The notes: generated by a model not told the origin, from the sequence alone. Counted from the first letter of the stretch, positions 38,740 through 47,959 are shown. The stretch: 64,000 bases of DNA from Pseudomonas rhodesiae (GCF_007858255.1 NZ_VFEU01000002.1:186001-250000), one strand, 5' to 3'. Program-made: numbers and translations.

Positions 38740-38773
38740 GAGCCTGTTCGCGAAGATCTGCGCGAACAGGCTC
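38740..38773. repeat. Perfect 13-bp palindromic hairpin between comM and ubiK
   Basis: GAGCCTGTTCGCG-(8 nt)-CGCGAACAGGCTC. There is no T tract on the reverse strand, so it looks like a REP-type element rather than a terminator, although it lies downstream of ubiK. Confidence 0.65.
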
Positions 38774-38792
38774 GTCTCAACAAAGGTATGGG

Positions 38793-39053
38793 CTATTTCT
38801 GATCAGGCGTCAGCCGCGCTTCCAACTCCGCCACCTTCGCCTCCAGGCTCTCCAACCGCGCACGCGTGCGGGCCAGCACGACCATCTGGCTGTCGAATTC
38901 TTCACGGCTGACCAGGTCGAGCTTGCTGAAACCGCTTTGCAGCAAGGCCTTGAACTGGCTTTCGATTTCATTGCGGGGCAACGGAGTTTCTCCGCTGAAC
39001 AGGCGAGAGGCGTGGCCGCTCAGGGCGTCGAGGAAATCTTTGGGCGCGAGCAT
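38793..39053 (-). CDS. ubiK: Ubiquinone biosynthesis accessory factor UbiK
   Basis: An 86-residue protein (former DUF526/YqiC/BMFP). The amphipathic N-terminal half includes NEIESQFKALLQSGFSKLDLV, and a C-terminal coiled coil follows (FDSQMVVLARTRARLESLEA and VAELEARLTPDQK). In enterobacteria UbiK binds UbiJ and membrane lipid and assists aerobic ubiquinone synthesis. It is divergent from glnK, the conserved pseudomonad arrangement. Confidence 0.9.
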   Translation of the reverse strand: MLAPKDFLDALSGHASRLFSGETPLPRNEIESQFKALLQSGFSKLDLVSREEFDSQMVVLARTRARLESLEAKVAELEARLTPDQK

Positions 39054-39127
39054 GGGAAATATTCCGGAAAAACTGTTGGCGGGCAGTGTATCACGCGCCG
39101 TCTATAGTCTTTTTCACGGCCTTGGGC

Positions 39128-39175
39128 GCACGCTTTTCGCGCAGAGGGGCGGCGGGCCACGCACCGTTTTCGTGC
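39128..39175. promoter_or_regulatory. Two NtrC-like enhancer sites
   Basis: GCACCGTTTTCGTGC (39161-39175) matches 10 of 12 fixed positions of the NtrC consensus GCACCA-N3-TGGTGC. GCACGCTTTTCGCGC (39128-39142) matches 8 of 12. They are 33 bp apart and about 80-120 bp upstream of the sigma-54 promoter, the normal enhancer geometry. Confidence 0.7.
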
Positions 39176-39249
39176 GCATTACGCTCACCAAAACGAACCG
39201 AAGGTGGACATAAGTGGGCAAAGGATTGATTTCAGTGGTTTTTACGGAG

Positions 39250-39266
39250 CTGGCAAGGTTTCTGCT
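39250..39266 (+). promoter_or_regulatory. Sigma-54 promoter of glnK-amtB
   Basis: CTGGCAAGGTTTCTGCT has GG and GC exactly 10 nt apart and departs from the CTGGCACGRNNNTTGCW consensus at only two places. Combined with the upstream NtrC-like sites it indicates nitrogen-limitation control. Confidence 0.82.
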
Positions 39267-39357
39267 TAGACGATCATGACCCATGCACTGATGCAGTCGC
39301 TGTGACGAATGCAGTGCGCCGATGGATCAGGGGTACAGGTTTGTCACCAGTGGTTAG

Positions 39358-39813
<456 letters not shown>

Positions 39814-39847
39814 GCCGCCAAACCCCAACGCCCCAGGAGAAAACAAT

Positions 39848-41185
39848 ATGACTCTGCGTAAATTCGCAGGGCTCGGAGCCCTGTTGTCCATCGTAATGCC
39901 AAGCCTGGCCATGGCGGCAGACGAAGTGGCTGCTCCAGTCCTCAACTCCGGCGACACCGCGTGGATGCTGACATCCACTGCGCTGGTGCTGTTCATGACC
40001 ATCCCTGGCCTGGCGCTGTTCTACGGCGGCATGGTTCGCTCCAAAAATATTCTGTCGGTGATGATGCAGTGCTTTGCCATCACGGGCCTGATCAGCATCC
40101 TGTGGGTTATCTACGGTTACAGCATCGCGTTCGATACCACTGGTATGGAACAGGGCGTGGTCAACTTCAATTCCTTCTTCGGCGGCATGGGCAAGGCGTT
40201 CCTGGCGGGTGTCACCCCGGCCAGCATCACCGGGCCGGCGGCGTTGTTCCCCGAAGCGGTGTTCATCACCTTCCAGATGACCTTCGCGATCATCACCCCG
40301 GCACTCATCGTCGGCGCCTTTGCCGAGCGCATGAAGTTCTCCGCCATGCTGATCTTCATGGCCATCTGGTTCACTCTGGTCTACGCACCGATCGCACACA
40401 TGGTGTGGAGCGGCAACGGCGGCCTGTTGTGGGACTGGGGCGTGCTGGACTTCGCCGGCGGCACCGTGGTGCACATCAACGCCGGTGTCGCGGGCCTGGT
40501 GGCGTGCATCGTGCTTGGCAAGCGTAAAGGCTACCCGACCACGCCGATGGCGCCGCACAACCTGGGTTACACCCTGATCGGCGCGGCCATGTTGTGGATC
40601 GGCTGGTTTGGTTTCAACGCCGGTTCCGCGGCGGCCGCCAACGGCACCGCCGGCATGGCGATGCTGGTGACTCAGATCGCCACCGCTGCTGCGGCGCTGG
40701 GCTGGATGTTCGCCGAGTGGATTACTCACGGTAAGCCAAGCGCACTGGGCATTGCTTCGGGTGTGGTCGCAGGCCTGGTTGCCGTTACGCCAGCTGCCGG
40801 CACCGTAGGCCCGATGGGCGCCCTGGTGATTGGCCTGGTGGCCGGTGTGATCTGCTTCTTCTGCGCCACCAGCCTCAAGCGCAAGCTGGGCTATGACGAC
40901 TCCCTGGACGCCTTCGGTGTGCACGGTATCGGCGGTATCGTCGGTGCGATCCTCACCGGTGTGTTCGCAGCCCCTGCGTTGGGCGGCTTCGGCACCGTGA
41001 CGGACGTAGCGGCACAGGTCTGGATCCAGTGCAAAGGTGTGGGCTTCACCGTGATCTACACGGCGATCGTCACCTACGTCATCCTCAAGGTGCTGGACAT
41101 GGTCATGGGCCTGCGTGTCACCGAAGAGGAAGAGGCGGTTGGCCTCGATCTGGCGCAACACAACGAGCGCGGCTACAACTTGTAA
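39848..41185 (+). CDS. amtB: Ammonium transporter AmtB
   Basis: A 445-residue inner-membrane ammonium channel. A signal peptide (MTLRKFAGLGALLSIVMPSL...AMA) is followed by eleven helices with Amt features: LFYGGMVRSKN, FQMTFAIITPALIVGA (gate phenylalanine), HMVWSGNGGLLWDWG, and the two pore histidines in VVHINAGVAGLVA and FGVHGIGGIVGAI. CCAGGAG precedes the ATG. It functions with GlnK, and expression should follow the sigma-54/NtrC promoter upstream. A terminator follows closely. Confidence 0.96.
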   Translation: MTLRKFAGLGALLSIVMPSLAMAADEVAAPVLNSGDTAWMLTSTALVLFMTIPGLALFYGGMVRSKNILSVMMQCFAITGLISILWVIYGYSIAFDTTGMEQGVVNFNSFFGGMGKAFLAGVTPASITGPAALFPEAVFITFQMTFAIITPALIVGAFAERMKFSAMLIFMAIWFTLVYAPIAHMVWSGNGGLLWDWGVLDFAGGTVVHINAGVAGLVACIVLGKRKGYPTTPMAPHNLGYTLIGAAMLWIGWFGFNAGSAAAANGTAGMAMLVTQIATAAAALGWMFAEWITHGKPSALGIASGVVAGLVAVTPAAGTVGPMGALVIGLVAGVICFFCATSLKRKLGYDDSLDAFGVHGIGGIVGAILTGVFAAPALGGFGTVTDVAAQVWIQCKGVGFTVIYTAIVTYVILKVLDMVMGLRVTEEEEAVGLDLAQHNERGYNL

Positions 41186-41192
41186 GTACGCG

Positions 41193-41227
41193 AAAAAAAG
41201 ATGCCCGGCTTGCCGGGCATTTTTTTG
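41193..41227 (+). terminator. Rho-independent terminator after amtB
   Basis: AAAAAAAGATGCCCGGC, a very short loop and GCCGGGCATTTTTTTT, 7 nt after the amtB stop. Confidence 0.9.
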
Positions 41228-41395
41228 TCTGGCGTTTGTCAGTCATAGGGCGCCAGGCCATTTTTGTGCAGTGATTGTGATGGGGCGCACACGGCATTTT
41301 TCAGCGTGCGAATGTCTTACAGGCATGTAGGCGTATTCGACACTTTGTTTTTTCCCAGAGCGCGCTAGAATGCGCGCCGATGGGCGGAGAACTGT

Positions 41396-41821
41396 ATGTG
41401 GCAACAGACCCTGATTACCCTGCGGGCCAGGCCCCGGGGCTTTCACTTGGTGACCGACGAGTTGCTTGCCGGCTTGCCTGAATTGAAGGCATGTCGTGTA
41501 GGACTGTTGCACCTGTGGCTGCAGCACACTTCGGCCTCGTTGACTATCAACGAGAACGCCGACCCGGCGGTTCGCCGTGACTTCGAACGTTTTTTCAACT
41601 CGCTGGTACCACAAGGTCGTGCAGGGTTCGAACACAACGACGAAGGTCCGGACGATCTGCCGGCGCACTTCAAGGCCAGTCTCCTGGGGTGCCAGCTGAG
41701 TTTGCCGGTGAAGGCCGGCCGCTTGGCGATGGGGACATGGCAAGGTGTTTATCTGGGCGAGCACCGTGATCATGGCGGTGCTCGTAAAGTCCTCGCCACT
41801 TTGCACGGTGATGGGGCATAA
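41396..41821 (+). CDS. YjbQ family protein (UPF0047)
   Basis: A 141-residue member of the YjbQ/UPF0047 family, some of whose members show secondary thiamine-phosphate-synthase activity. Conserved elements: LLHLWLQHTSASLTINENAD, EHNDEGPDDLPAHFKASLLG with the metal-type histidines, and MGTWQGVYLGEHRDHGG. Function in pseudomonads is unknown. It is followed by sutA in the same direction, 102 nt downstream, as in P. aeruginosa. Confidence 0.9.
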   Translation: MWQQTLITLRARPRGFHLVTDELLAGLPELKACRVGLLHLWLQHTSASLTINENADPAVRRDFERFFNSLVPQGRAGFEHNDEGPDDLPAHFKASLLGCQLSLPVKAGRLAMGTWQGVYLGEHRDHGGARKVLATLHGDGA

Positions 41822-41923
41822 GCCACTGGTTGGCCGGTGGACGTTGATTTTTTTCCAGCCGCCTCGACAGAGGATCAAGCTGGGCTATAACTAATCTGCT
41901 TTTCGCAAGTCATGAGGTAGAAC

Positions 41924-42262
41924 ATGAGCGACGATGATCTGGAAAACGACGAACTTGAAGTAGGTGACGACGACGAGGCTGATGATAGTCTCGACGCGGC
42001 AGCTGTTGACGACGACGTTACTGGCGAGGCCGATGACAGTGTTGGCGATGACGCAGCTCCTAAAGCCAAAGGCAAAGCCAAGGCCGCGGTTTCGGTCGAT
42101 GAGTTGCCAAGCGTTGAAGCCAAGAACAAAGAGCGTGATGCCCTGGCCCGTGCGATGGAAGAGTTCCTCGCTAAAGGCGGCAAAGTGGTCGAAGTCGAGC
42201 CCAACGTGGTAGCCGATCCGCCCAAGAAGCCGGATAACAAGTACGGCAGCCGACCTATCTGA
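41924..42262 (+). CDS. sutA: RNA polymerase-associated transcriptional regulator SutA
   Basis: A 112-residue protein. The first 45 residues are very acidic and presumably disordered (DDLENDELEVGDDDEADDS). A short Ala/Lys stretch follows, then the conserved C-terminal half with ALARAMEEFLAKGGKVVEVE and KYGSRPI. It matches P. aeruginosa SutA, which binds RNA polymerase and supports transcription of housekeeping genes in slow-growing, starved cells. The gene is monocistronic or cotranscribed with yjbQ and ends in a clear terminator. Confidence 0.9.
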   Translation: MSDDDLENDELEVGDDDEADDSLDAAAVDDDVTGEADDSVGDDAAPKAKGKAKAAVSVDELPSVEAKNKERDALARAMEEFLAKGGKVVEVEPNVVADPPKKPDNKYGSRPI

Positions 42263-42283
42263 GGTCAGCCACCCGCTTGTAAG

Positions 42284-42312
42284 AAAAAGCCCGCCGTCGC
42301 TGCGGGCTTTTT
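42284..42312 (+). terminator. Rho-independent terminator after sutA
   Basis: AAAAAGCCCGC-(7 nt)-GCGGGCTTTTT, 21 nt past the stop codon. Confidence 0.9.
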
Positions 42313-42346
42313 CATGCCTGATGTTTTTAGTCTTATGCGATTCAAA

Positions 42347-42434
42347 TGTGGGATGAGGTTTACCCCCGATAGCAGGGGATCAGTCCCTAAATTGCTGGCT
42401 GACCTATCGTAATCGGGGGCAAGTCCTCTCCCAC
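42347..42434. repeat. Degenerate REPIN between sutA and the HAD gene
   Basis: TGTGGGATGAGGTTTACCCC at the left and a mirrored block GGGGGCAAGTCCTCTCCCAC at the right, about 88 bp in all. The arms differ at a few positions. It shares the GTGGGAGG core with the elements at 27807 and 52805. Confidence 0.65.
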
Positions 42435-42450
42435 CGCTGGATCTACAAGG

Positions 42451-43146
42451 TTATTGCCAGCTGCGGAGCAGTTCCGGCAACTCCGTCAGGCTGCGAATCT
42501 GCGCATCCGGGCGCTTATCCGCCTCCCAATCCTTGCCCGTCGGGTTGAACCACACTGCACGCAGCCCCGCCTGCTGTGCGCCGGCAATGTCGTCCCCTGG
42601 ATGATCACCCACATGCACTGCCGCGTCGGCATTCACGCCGCCACGCTGCAAGGCTTCCTGAAACAACCGTGCATCCGGTTTGGCAATGCCGACATCCTCG
42701 GCCCGCAGGGCGAAGTGAAAGTAGTCCGCCAGGCCGACCCGCTGTACGTCAGCGTTACCGTTGGTGATGACCCCCAGCAGGTATTGGCGACGTAGCGCCT
42801 GCAGCATGGGTTCGGCCTCGGGGAAGACCGTCAGTTGATGGCGGGCATGGATGAACGCCTCAAAGCACACATCCGCCATTTCGGTGGCCTCGGGCTGTGG
42901 ATAACCAGCCTCTTCGAATGCGTGCGTCAGTACCCGATGGCGCAACAGGCTGATGCGGTGCTTGAGTTCCGGGTGACGTTCCAGCACCTGTTGGCGCAAT
43001 CTGGCGAAATGCTCCAGAGGCAGGTCGCCGACTTTGGACGCGTGGGTCGCCAGCCATTCGCGCATCGACGCTTCGGCGCTGATGATGACCGGTACGTTGT
43101 CCCAGAGCGTGTCGTCCAGGTCGAAAGTGATCAGCTTGATAGTCAT
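42451..43146 (-). CDS. HAD-superfamily hydrolase (YigB type)
   Basis: A 231-residue HAD-IA phosphatase. Motif [17 protein letters not shown] (nucleophile Asp), motif [16 protein letters not shown], motif III lysine in [13 protein letters not shown], and motif [21 protein letters not shown]. The E. coli counterpart YigB dephosphorylates FMN and lies at the same place after xerC. The start ATG overlaps the xerC stop (ATGA), indicating translational coupling. The specific substrate here is inferred only. Confidence 0.92.
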   Translation of the reverse strand: MTIKLITFDLDDTLWDNVPVIISAEASMREWLATHASKVGDLPLEHFARLRQQVLERHPELKHRISLLRHRVLTHAFEEAGYPQPEATEMADVCFEAFIHARHQLTVFPEAEPMLQALRRQYLLGVITNGNADVQRVGLADYFHFALRAEDVGIAKPDARLFQEALQRGGVNADAAVHVGDHPGDDIAGAQQAGLRAVWFNPTGKDWEADKRPDAQIRSLTELPELLRSWQ

Positions 43147-44042
43147 GAGTCGCCGCCCTTGATGCGTTTGGCCCTTGGATGGGCGCTGTCGTACACCGTT
43201 GCCAGGTGTTGAAAATCCAGGTGGGTGTAGATCTGTGTGGTCTTGATATCGGAGTGCCCGAGCAGTTCCTGTACGGCGCGCAGGTCTTGGGACGATTCCA
43301 GCAGATGACTGGCAAAGGAGTGCCGCAGCATATGCGGGTGCAGGTTTTGCCCCAATTCGCGCTCGCCCGCGGCCTTGACCCGGACCTGAATCGCCCGTGG
43401 CCCGAGGCGACGGCCCTTCTGGCTGATGAAGACGGCATCGTCCGCCGGGTTGGCCAACGCCCGCAGCGCCAACCAATGCTGCAACGCTTCGCGGGCCTTG
43501 CTGCCCACGGGCAGTACGCGGGTCTTGCTGCCTTTACCGAGCACTTGCACCAAGCCGTCCGCCAGGTCCAGTTGGTCGAGATTCAAGCTGGTCAGCTCCG
43601 ACAAGCGCAGGCCTGAGGAATAGAACAGCTCAAGGATTGCCTGGTCGCGGTGGGCGAGGAAGTCATCCTCTACTGCGCCTTCCAGCAATTGCAGGGCGCG
43701 ATCGGTATCCAAGGTCTTGGGCAGGCGCCGTTCGCCCTTGGGTGGTGACAGGCCATTGGCCGGGTCGTGGTCGCACAGGCCTTCGCGATTGAGGTAGTGA
43801 TAAAGCCCGCGCACCGCCGACAGTAGACGAGACAGGCTGCGCGAGGATTGCCCCTGCTGATGCAGGCGTGCGATCAAACTGCGCAGGCTTTGGATATCCA
43901 GCGCTTTCCAACTGGCGATCTGCTGCTTTTCGCAGTAGGCCAGAACCTTGTTCAAGTCCCGCCGGTAGGCTTCCAGCGTGTGGGGCGACACCTGGCGCTC
44001 GTTGCGCAGGTGCGCGCAGTAAGCGTCCAGTTGCCGTTCCAT
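43143..44042 (-). CDS. xerC: Site-specific tyrosine recombinase XerC
   Basis: A 299-residue recombinase that acts with XerD at dif to resolve chromosome dimers. The N-terminal SAM-like domain includes [20 protein letters not shown]. The catalytic domain has Arg in [13 protein letters not shown], the HxxR box [15 protein letters not shown] and the nucleophilic tyrosine in [16 protein letters not shown]. Known as sss in fluorescent pseudomonads, where it affects phenotypic variation and root colonisation. It is part of the dapF-DUF484-xerC-HAD operon. Confidence 0.96.
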   Translation of the reverse strand: MERQLDAYCAHLRNERQVSPHTLEAYRRDLNKVLAYCEKQQIASWKALDIQSLRSLIARLHQQGQSSRSLSRLLSAVRGLYHYLNREGLCDHDPANGLSPPKGERRLPKTLDTDRALQLLEGAVEDDFLAHRDQAILELFYSSGLRLSELTSLNLDQLDLADGLVQVLGKGSKTRVLPVGSKAREALQHWLALRALANPADDAVFISQKGRRLGPRAIQVRVKAAGERELGQNLHPHMLRHSFASHLLESSQDLRAVQELLGHSDIKTTQIYTHLDFQHLATVYDSAHPRAKRIKGGDS

Positions 44043-44044
44043 AA

Positions 44045-44761
44045 CTAGCGCACCGCGCGCAGGGAAGTGGTGAAGCGCGGCAGGACGCGGCCGAGCACTT
44101 CGGCGATATAGGTCAGGAACAGTGTGCCCACCGAGCTTTTGTAGTGCGCAGGGTCGCGGCTGCCAATAGCCAATACGCCATGCAAGCCTTGATGGCTGAG
44201 GGCGACCACGGCGGTGGAGCCGATCTGTTTGCGCTGTTCGGCGCCGAACAGGAAGTCCAGTTCATGTTCGCGCAAGGTGCCGCTGACGGTCTTGCCTTCG
44301 CACAGCAGCCCGCCGATAGCGGTTTGAGCTTCGCTGCCACTGACCCAGCGGCCCACCGGCATCGGGTTGTCGCTGAACAGAATGAGGCTGACAAAAGGCA
44401 CCTGGAAGTCCTGGCGCAGGCTGTCTTCCACGGCCATCACCGTTTCTTCCAGGCTGGTGGCGTCCAGCAGGGTCAGTATCAGGCGGCGGGTTTTGTCGAA
44501 CAGGCGATCGTTGTCGCGGGCCACGTCCATCAGGTGCGAGAGCCGATGGCGCATTTCGATATTGCGCTCGCGCAGGATCTTCATTTGTCGTTCCACCAAC
44601 GACACGGTATCGCCGCGCTGGTGGGGGATGCGCAAGGCCGGCAGCAGTTCGTCATGTTCGACGAAGAAATCCGGATGAGCCTCAAGGTACGCCGCGACGG
44701 CAGCGGCCTCCAGAGTTTCGCTCGGGGATGCTTGTGCGGGTACTTGAGGCTTATCGGTCAT
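44045..44761 (-). CDS. DUF484 family protein
   Basis: A 238-residue protein of the DUF484/YigA family. The N-terminal segment [20 protein letters not shown] is the family hallmark. A coiled-coil-like helix ([20 protein letters not shown]) and a GAF-like C-terminal domain follow. Function unknown. It sits between dapF (13-nt gap) and xerC (2-nt gap), an order conserved in E. coli and Pseudomonas, so coupled expression with xerC is likely. Confidence 0.9.
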   Translation of the reverse strand: MTDKPQVPAQASPSETLEAAAVAAYLEAHPDFFVEHDELLPALRIPHQRGDTVSLVERQMKILRERNIEMRHRLSHLMDVARDNDRLFDKTRRLILTLLDATSLEETVMAVEDSLRQDFQVPFVSLILFSDNPMPVGRWVSGSEAQTAIGGLLCEGKTVSGTLREHELDFLFGAEQRKQIGSTAVVALSHQGLHGVLAIGSRDPAHYKSSVGTLFLTYIAEVLGRVLPRFTTSLRAVR

Positions 44762-44774
44762 TGGATTGGCTCAC

Positions 44775-45605
44775 TCATAGACGGACCTGTCCTTCGTATA
44801 CGCGCGTGGCCGGCCCGGTCATCATCACCGGGTGGCCCGGGCCCGCCCATTCGATGGACAAGCGCCCACCGGGCAGGTCGATCAGCAGCGGCGAATCCAT
44901 CCACCCCTGGCTGATCGCGGCGACGGCAGCGGCGCAGGCGCCGGTGCCGCAGGCCTGGGTTTCGCCGGCGCCCCGTTCCCACACGCGCAATTGCGCGCGG
45001 TGACGGTCGATCACCTGCAAAAAGCCCACATTGACCCGCGCCGGAAAGCGCGGGTGGTTTTCGATTTTCGGCCCCAGTTCATGCACCGGGGCGTTATTGA
45101 TATCGGTGACGCGCAGCACGGCGTGGGGGTTGCCCATGGACACGGCCGCCAGGTCGACCACTTTGCCGTCGACCTCTACGGCATAACTGGTCGCCTGCTC
45201 GCTGGCCTGGAACGGAATATCCGCCGGCACCAGACGTGGCGCGCCCATGTTGACGCTGATCTGGCCGTCGTTGCGGATATCCAGCTCGATCACGCCGCTC
45301 TTGGTCTCGACGCGAATCTGGCGTTTGGCGGTCAGGCGTTTGTCCAGCACGAAGCGCGCAAAGCAGCGCGCACCGTTGCCGCACTGTTCCACTTCGGAAC
45401 CGTCGGAGTTGAAGATCCGGTAACGGAAATCCACCTCCGGGTTAGTGGGCGCCTCAACGATCAGTAACTGGTCGAAGCCGACGCCGGTATGCCGGTCGCC
45501 CCACTGTTTGGCGTGCTTGGGCAGGATATGCGCGTGCTGGCTGACCAGGTCGAGAACCATGAAATCATTGCCCAGCCCGTGCATCTTGGTAAAACGCAGC
45601 AGCAT
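44775..45605 (-). CDS. dapF: Diaminopimelate epimerase
   Basis: Converts LL- to meso-diaminopimelate for lysine and peptidoglycan synthesis. The 276-residue protein has both catalytic cysteines: [13 protein letters not shown] (near residue 75) and [13 protein letters not shown] (near residue 219). It starts [19 protein letters not shown]. It overlaps no neighbour but is only 3 nt after lysA and 13 nt before DUF484, forming a lptM-lysA-dapF-DUF484-xerC-HAD transcription unit. Confidence 0.97.
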   Translation of the reverse strand: MLLRFTKMHGLGNDFMVLDLVSQHAHILPKHAKQWGDRHTGVGFDQLLIVEAPTNPEVDFRYRIFNSDGSEVEQCGNGARCFARFVLDKRLTAKRQIRVETKSGVIELDIRNDGQISVNMGAPRLVPADIPFQASEQATSYAVEVDGKVVDLAAVSMGNPHAVLRVTDINNAPVHELGPKIENHPRFPARVNVGFLQVIDRHRAQLRVWERGAGETQACGTGACAAAVAAISQGWMDSPLLIDLPGGRLSIEWAGPGHPVMMTGPATRVYEGQVRL

Positions 45606-45608
45606 GGC

Positions 45609-46856
45609 TTACTCCGGCAGCAGGCTTTCGCCAGCATACAACTCGGCTACCGTCTCGCGGCGACGCACTTCAAACGCTTGATCACCGTCCACCAGCACCT
45701 CGGCGGTACGGCCGCGGGTGTTGTAGTTGGAACTCATGACAAACCCGTAGGCACCGGCCGAATGCACGGCCAGCAGATCGCCTTCTTCCAGGGCGAGCTG
45801 ACGATCCTTGGCCAGGAAGTCACCGGTCTCGCAGATCGGGCCGACGATGTCATAGGCGCGCGCTTCACTGTTGCGAGGCGTTACGGCGGTGACATTCATC
45901 CAGGCCTGGTACAGCGCCGGGCGGATCAGATCGTTCATCGCCGCGTCGACGATGGCGAAATCCTTATGCTCGGTGTGCTTGAGGTACTCGACCTGGGTCA
46001 GCAGTACGCCCGCGTTAGCGACGATATAGCGGCCCGGTTCGAACATCAGCGCCAGATCGCGGCCCTCGATGCGCTCGCGCACGGCCTGGATGTAATCGGC
46101 AATCAGCGGCGGCTCTTCATCGCGATAACGCACGCCGACGCCACCGCCCAGATCGATGTGGCGCAGGTAAATGCCACAGTCGCCCAGGCGGTCGATCAGT
46201 GCCAGCAGGCGGTCGAGCGCATCCAGGAACGGTGGCAGCGTGGTCAATTGCGAGCCGATATGGCAATCGACACCCAGCACTTCCAGGTTCGGCAGTTGGG
46301 CGGCGCGGATGTACACGTCCTCGGCGTCGGCAATCGCGATGCCGAACTTGTTCTCTTTGAGACCGGTGGAAATGTACGGGTGGGTGCCAGCATCGACATC
46401 CGGGTTGACGCGCAGGGAGATCGGCGCACGAACACCCATCTCGGCGGCCACGACCTGGAGGCGCTCCAGCTCTTCGCTGGACTCGACGTTAAAGCAATGC
46501 ACGCCGACTTCCAGGGCGCGGCGCATATCTTCGCGGCTCTTGCCGACGCCGGAGAACACGATTTTGTCGGCCTGGCCGCCGGCGGCCAAAACACGTTCCA
46601 GCTCGCCACGGGACACAATGTCGAAACCGGCGCCCAGGCGCGCCAGGACATTGAGCACACCCAGGTTCGAGTTGGCCTTGACCGCGTAGCACACCAGGTG
46701 CGGCACGCCATTCAACGAATCGGTAAACGAGCGGTATTGCGCTTCGATGTGCGCACGGGAGTACACGTACGTCGGGGTGCCAAAGCGTTCGGCAATCGCG
46801 GACAGCGCCACGCCTTCCGCGAACAGCTCGCCGTCCCGGTAGTTAAAAGCGTCCAT
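45609..46856 (-). CDS. lysA: Diaminopimelate decarboxylase
   Basis: A 415-residue PLP enzyme that makes lysine from meso-diaminopimelate. The PLP lysine is in VCYAVKANSNLGVL; other motifs are SGVGKSREDM, the glycine loop LDLGGGVGVRY region and EPGRYIVANAGVLLT. The active-site cysteine/tyrosine region GPICETGDFLAKDR is present too. It starts MDAFNYRDGELFAEG. Adjacent dapF catalyses the preceding reaction. Confidence 0.97.
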   Translation of the reverse strand: MDAFNYRDGELFAEGVALSAIAERFGTPTYVYSRAHIEAQYRSFTDSLNGVPHLVCYAVKANSNLGVLNVLARLGAGFDIVSRGELERVLAAGGQADKIVFSGVGKSREDMRRALEVGVHCFNVESSEELERLQVVAAEMGVRAPISLRVNPDVDAGTHPYISTGLKENKFGIAIADAEDVYIRAAQLPNLEVLGVDCHIGSQLTTLPPFLDALDRLLALIDRLGDCGIYLRHIDLGGGVGVRYRDEEPPLIADYIQAVRERIEGRDLALMFEPGRYIVANAGVLLTQVEYLKHTEHKDFAIVDAAMNDLIRPALYQAWMNVTAVTPRNSEARAYDIVGPICETGDFLAKDRQLALEEGDLLAVHSAGAYGFVMSSNYNTRGRTAEVLVDGDQAFEVRRRETVAELYAGESLLPE

Positions 46857-46865
46857 GGGGTTCCC

Positions 46866-47036
46866 TTATTCGAAGGTGTCGTGCTTATGCGCTTTTGCTG
46901 GCTTTTGCGACGATTGCGCCTGTTCGTTCGGGTCTTTGCTGTCATCGGGCAGGTACAGTGGGCCTTTTTGACCACAGGCACTAACGAGGCAAGCGACCGC
47001 GACGAGCGCAGCAAGGGAAGAGATCAGGCGCTTCAT
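46866..47036 (-). CDS. lptM: LptM-type small lipoprotein (LPS translocon maturation chaperone; LppL/YifL family)
   Basis: A 56-residue lipoprotein found by reading the sequence directly: [20 protein letters not shown], then Cys21 as the lipidated residue, followed by [15 protein letters not shown] and a Lys/His/Gln-rich tail. The CGxKGPLYLP motif defines the YifL family. E. coli YifL (LptM) assists disulfide maturation of the LPS translocon LptDE; P. aeruginosa calls the neighbour of lysA lppL. The conserved position before lysA-dapF supports the call. Function here is by homology. Confidence 0.88.
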   Translation of the reverse strand: MKRLISSLAALVAVACLVSACGQKGPLYLPDDSKDPNEQAQSSQKPAKAHKHDTFE

Positions 47037-47169
47037 GGCGAAATCCTTGAATATGCATTAATTGCGCCCGAGTATACCCACCACCCGCCAGCTTGCCTAT
47101 GCGCTGGAATACCCGTCCGGCGGGGGTTTGCCGTCTTAAGCGCGAAGCAGACTACGCTGGCTTGGGATA

Positions 47170-47194
47170 TTTCATACCGAGATCGGTAATGAAA
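47170..47194. promoter_or_regulatory. Near-perfect 25-bp palindrome in the lptM-cyaY gap
   Basis: TTTCATACCGA-GA-TCGGTAATGAAA: the core TACCGAGATCGGTA is a perfect palindrome, and outer TTTCAT/ATGAAA arms extend it, offset by one base. A further TCGGTAT half-site follows at 47195-47201. It lies 81 nt before cyaY and 134 nt before lptM on the other strand. Confidence 0.55.
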
Positions 47195-47274
47195 TCGGTA
47201 TCCTTTGCAATCGGCGAAGCTCGCCCGTATCGTGCGGCGCTTGAGCAAAACCAGACACTTTCGAGGTTGCCACA

Positions 47275-47607
47275 ATGAGTTTGACCGAAGCCCGTTTTCA
47301 CGACTTGGTGGATGCGACCCAGCAGGCGCTGGAGGATATTTTTGATGACAGCGGCCTGGACGTGGACTTGGAAAACTCGGCAGGCGTGCTGACGGTCAAG
47401 TTCGAGAACGGCACCCAGTTGATCTTCAGTCGCCAGGAGCCGCTGCGTCAGCTATGGCTGGCAGCACGTTCGGGTGGTTTTCACTTTGATTACAACGAAG
47501 AAGACAGCAATTGGCAGTGCGATACCAGCGATGAGCTGTTGAGTGAAATGCTCGCGCGCCTCACCCTGGAACAAGCCGGCGTCGAGCTGGAATTCGACGA
47601 GATCTGA
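47275..47607 (+). CDS. cyaY: Iron donor protein CyaY (bacterial frataxin)
   Basis: A 110-residue frataxin homologue that binds iron and modulates Fe-S cluster assembly on IscS/IscU. It starts MSLTEARFHDLVDATQQALE. The acidic first helix (LEDIFDDSGLDVDLEN) supplies the iron-binding surface, and WLAARSGGFHFDYNE is the conserved sheet with the exposed tryptophan. It is followed 2 nt later by DUF1289. The promoter region contains the palindrome at 47170. Confidence 0.95.
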   Translation: MSLTEARFHDLVDATQQALEDIFDDSGLDVDLENSAGVLTVKFENGTQLIFSRQEPLRQLWLAARSGGFHFDYNEEDSNWQCDTSDELLSEMLARLTLEQAGVELEFDEI

Positions 47608-47609
47608 CC

Positions 47610-47828
47610 GTGACCCAGCCTGCACCCGTACGCCCGCCCAAGCCGCTGTTCAGCAATGTCAGCCCGGCGGTGCCGTCACCTTGTATCAGTTTGTGTCGTC
47701 TGGATGAGCACAAAGTCTGCCTTGGCTGCTTCCGGCATGTCGAAGACATTCGCGAATGGCGCTCCGCCGACGATGATCGGCGTCGGGTGATCCGCGCCGA
47801 AGCCGAGCAGCGCAGGGCCCGCGCCTGA
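47610..47828 (+). CDS. DUF1289 domain-containing protein
   Basis: A 72-residue protein with the DUF1289 signature PSPCISLCRLDEHKVCLGCFR, four cysteines that probably bind a metal or Fe-S cluster, followed by the HVEDIREWRS segment common to the family. It starts at GTG two bases after the cyaY stop, so translation is likely coupled. Function unknown. Confidence 0.85.
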   Translation: MTQPAPVRPPKPLFSNVSPAVPSPCISLCRLDEHKVCLGCFRHVEDIREWRSADDDRRRVIRAEAEQRRARA

Positions 47829-47896
47829 GGCCGTCTTGTTTATTTGTGACGCTGTGTTAGTGTCCGGCTACGCCTCAACTCATCGAGGCCCGTGAG

Positions 47897-47931
47897 AACC
47901 CCGCCTTTTTCTGGCGGGGTTTTGCTTTTTT
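47897..47931 (+). terminator. Rho-independent terminator before rnk
   Basis: AACCCCGCC-(7 nt)-GGCGGGGTTTTGCTTTTTT. It ends the cyaY-DUF1289 transcript and lies only 28 nt before rnk, leaving little room for an rnk promoter other than one overlapping or upstream. Confidence 0.82.
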
Positions 47932-47959
47932 GTGCAGAAAAAAGGAGTCTGCCTGAATC

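Noticed and set aside
45489..47189. 566-codon open frame on the forward strand opposite dapF, lysA and lptM
   Set aside because: Spans three recognisable genes on the other strand and has no family motifs; caused by codon bias in high-GC DNA.
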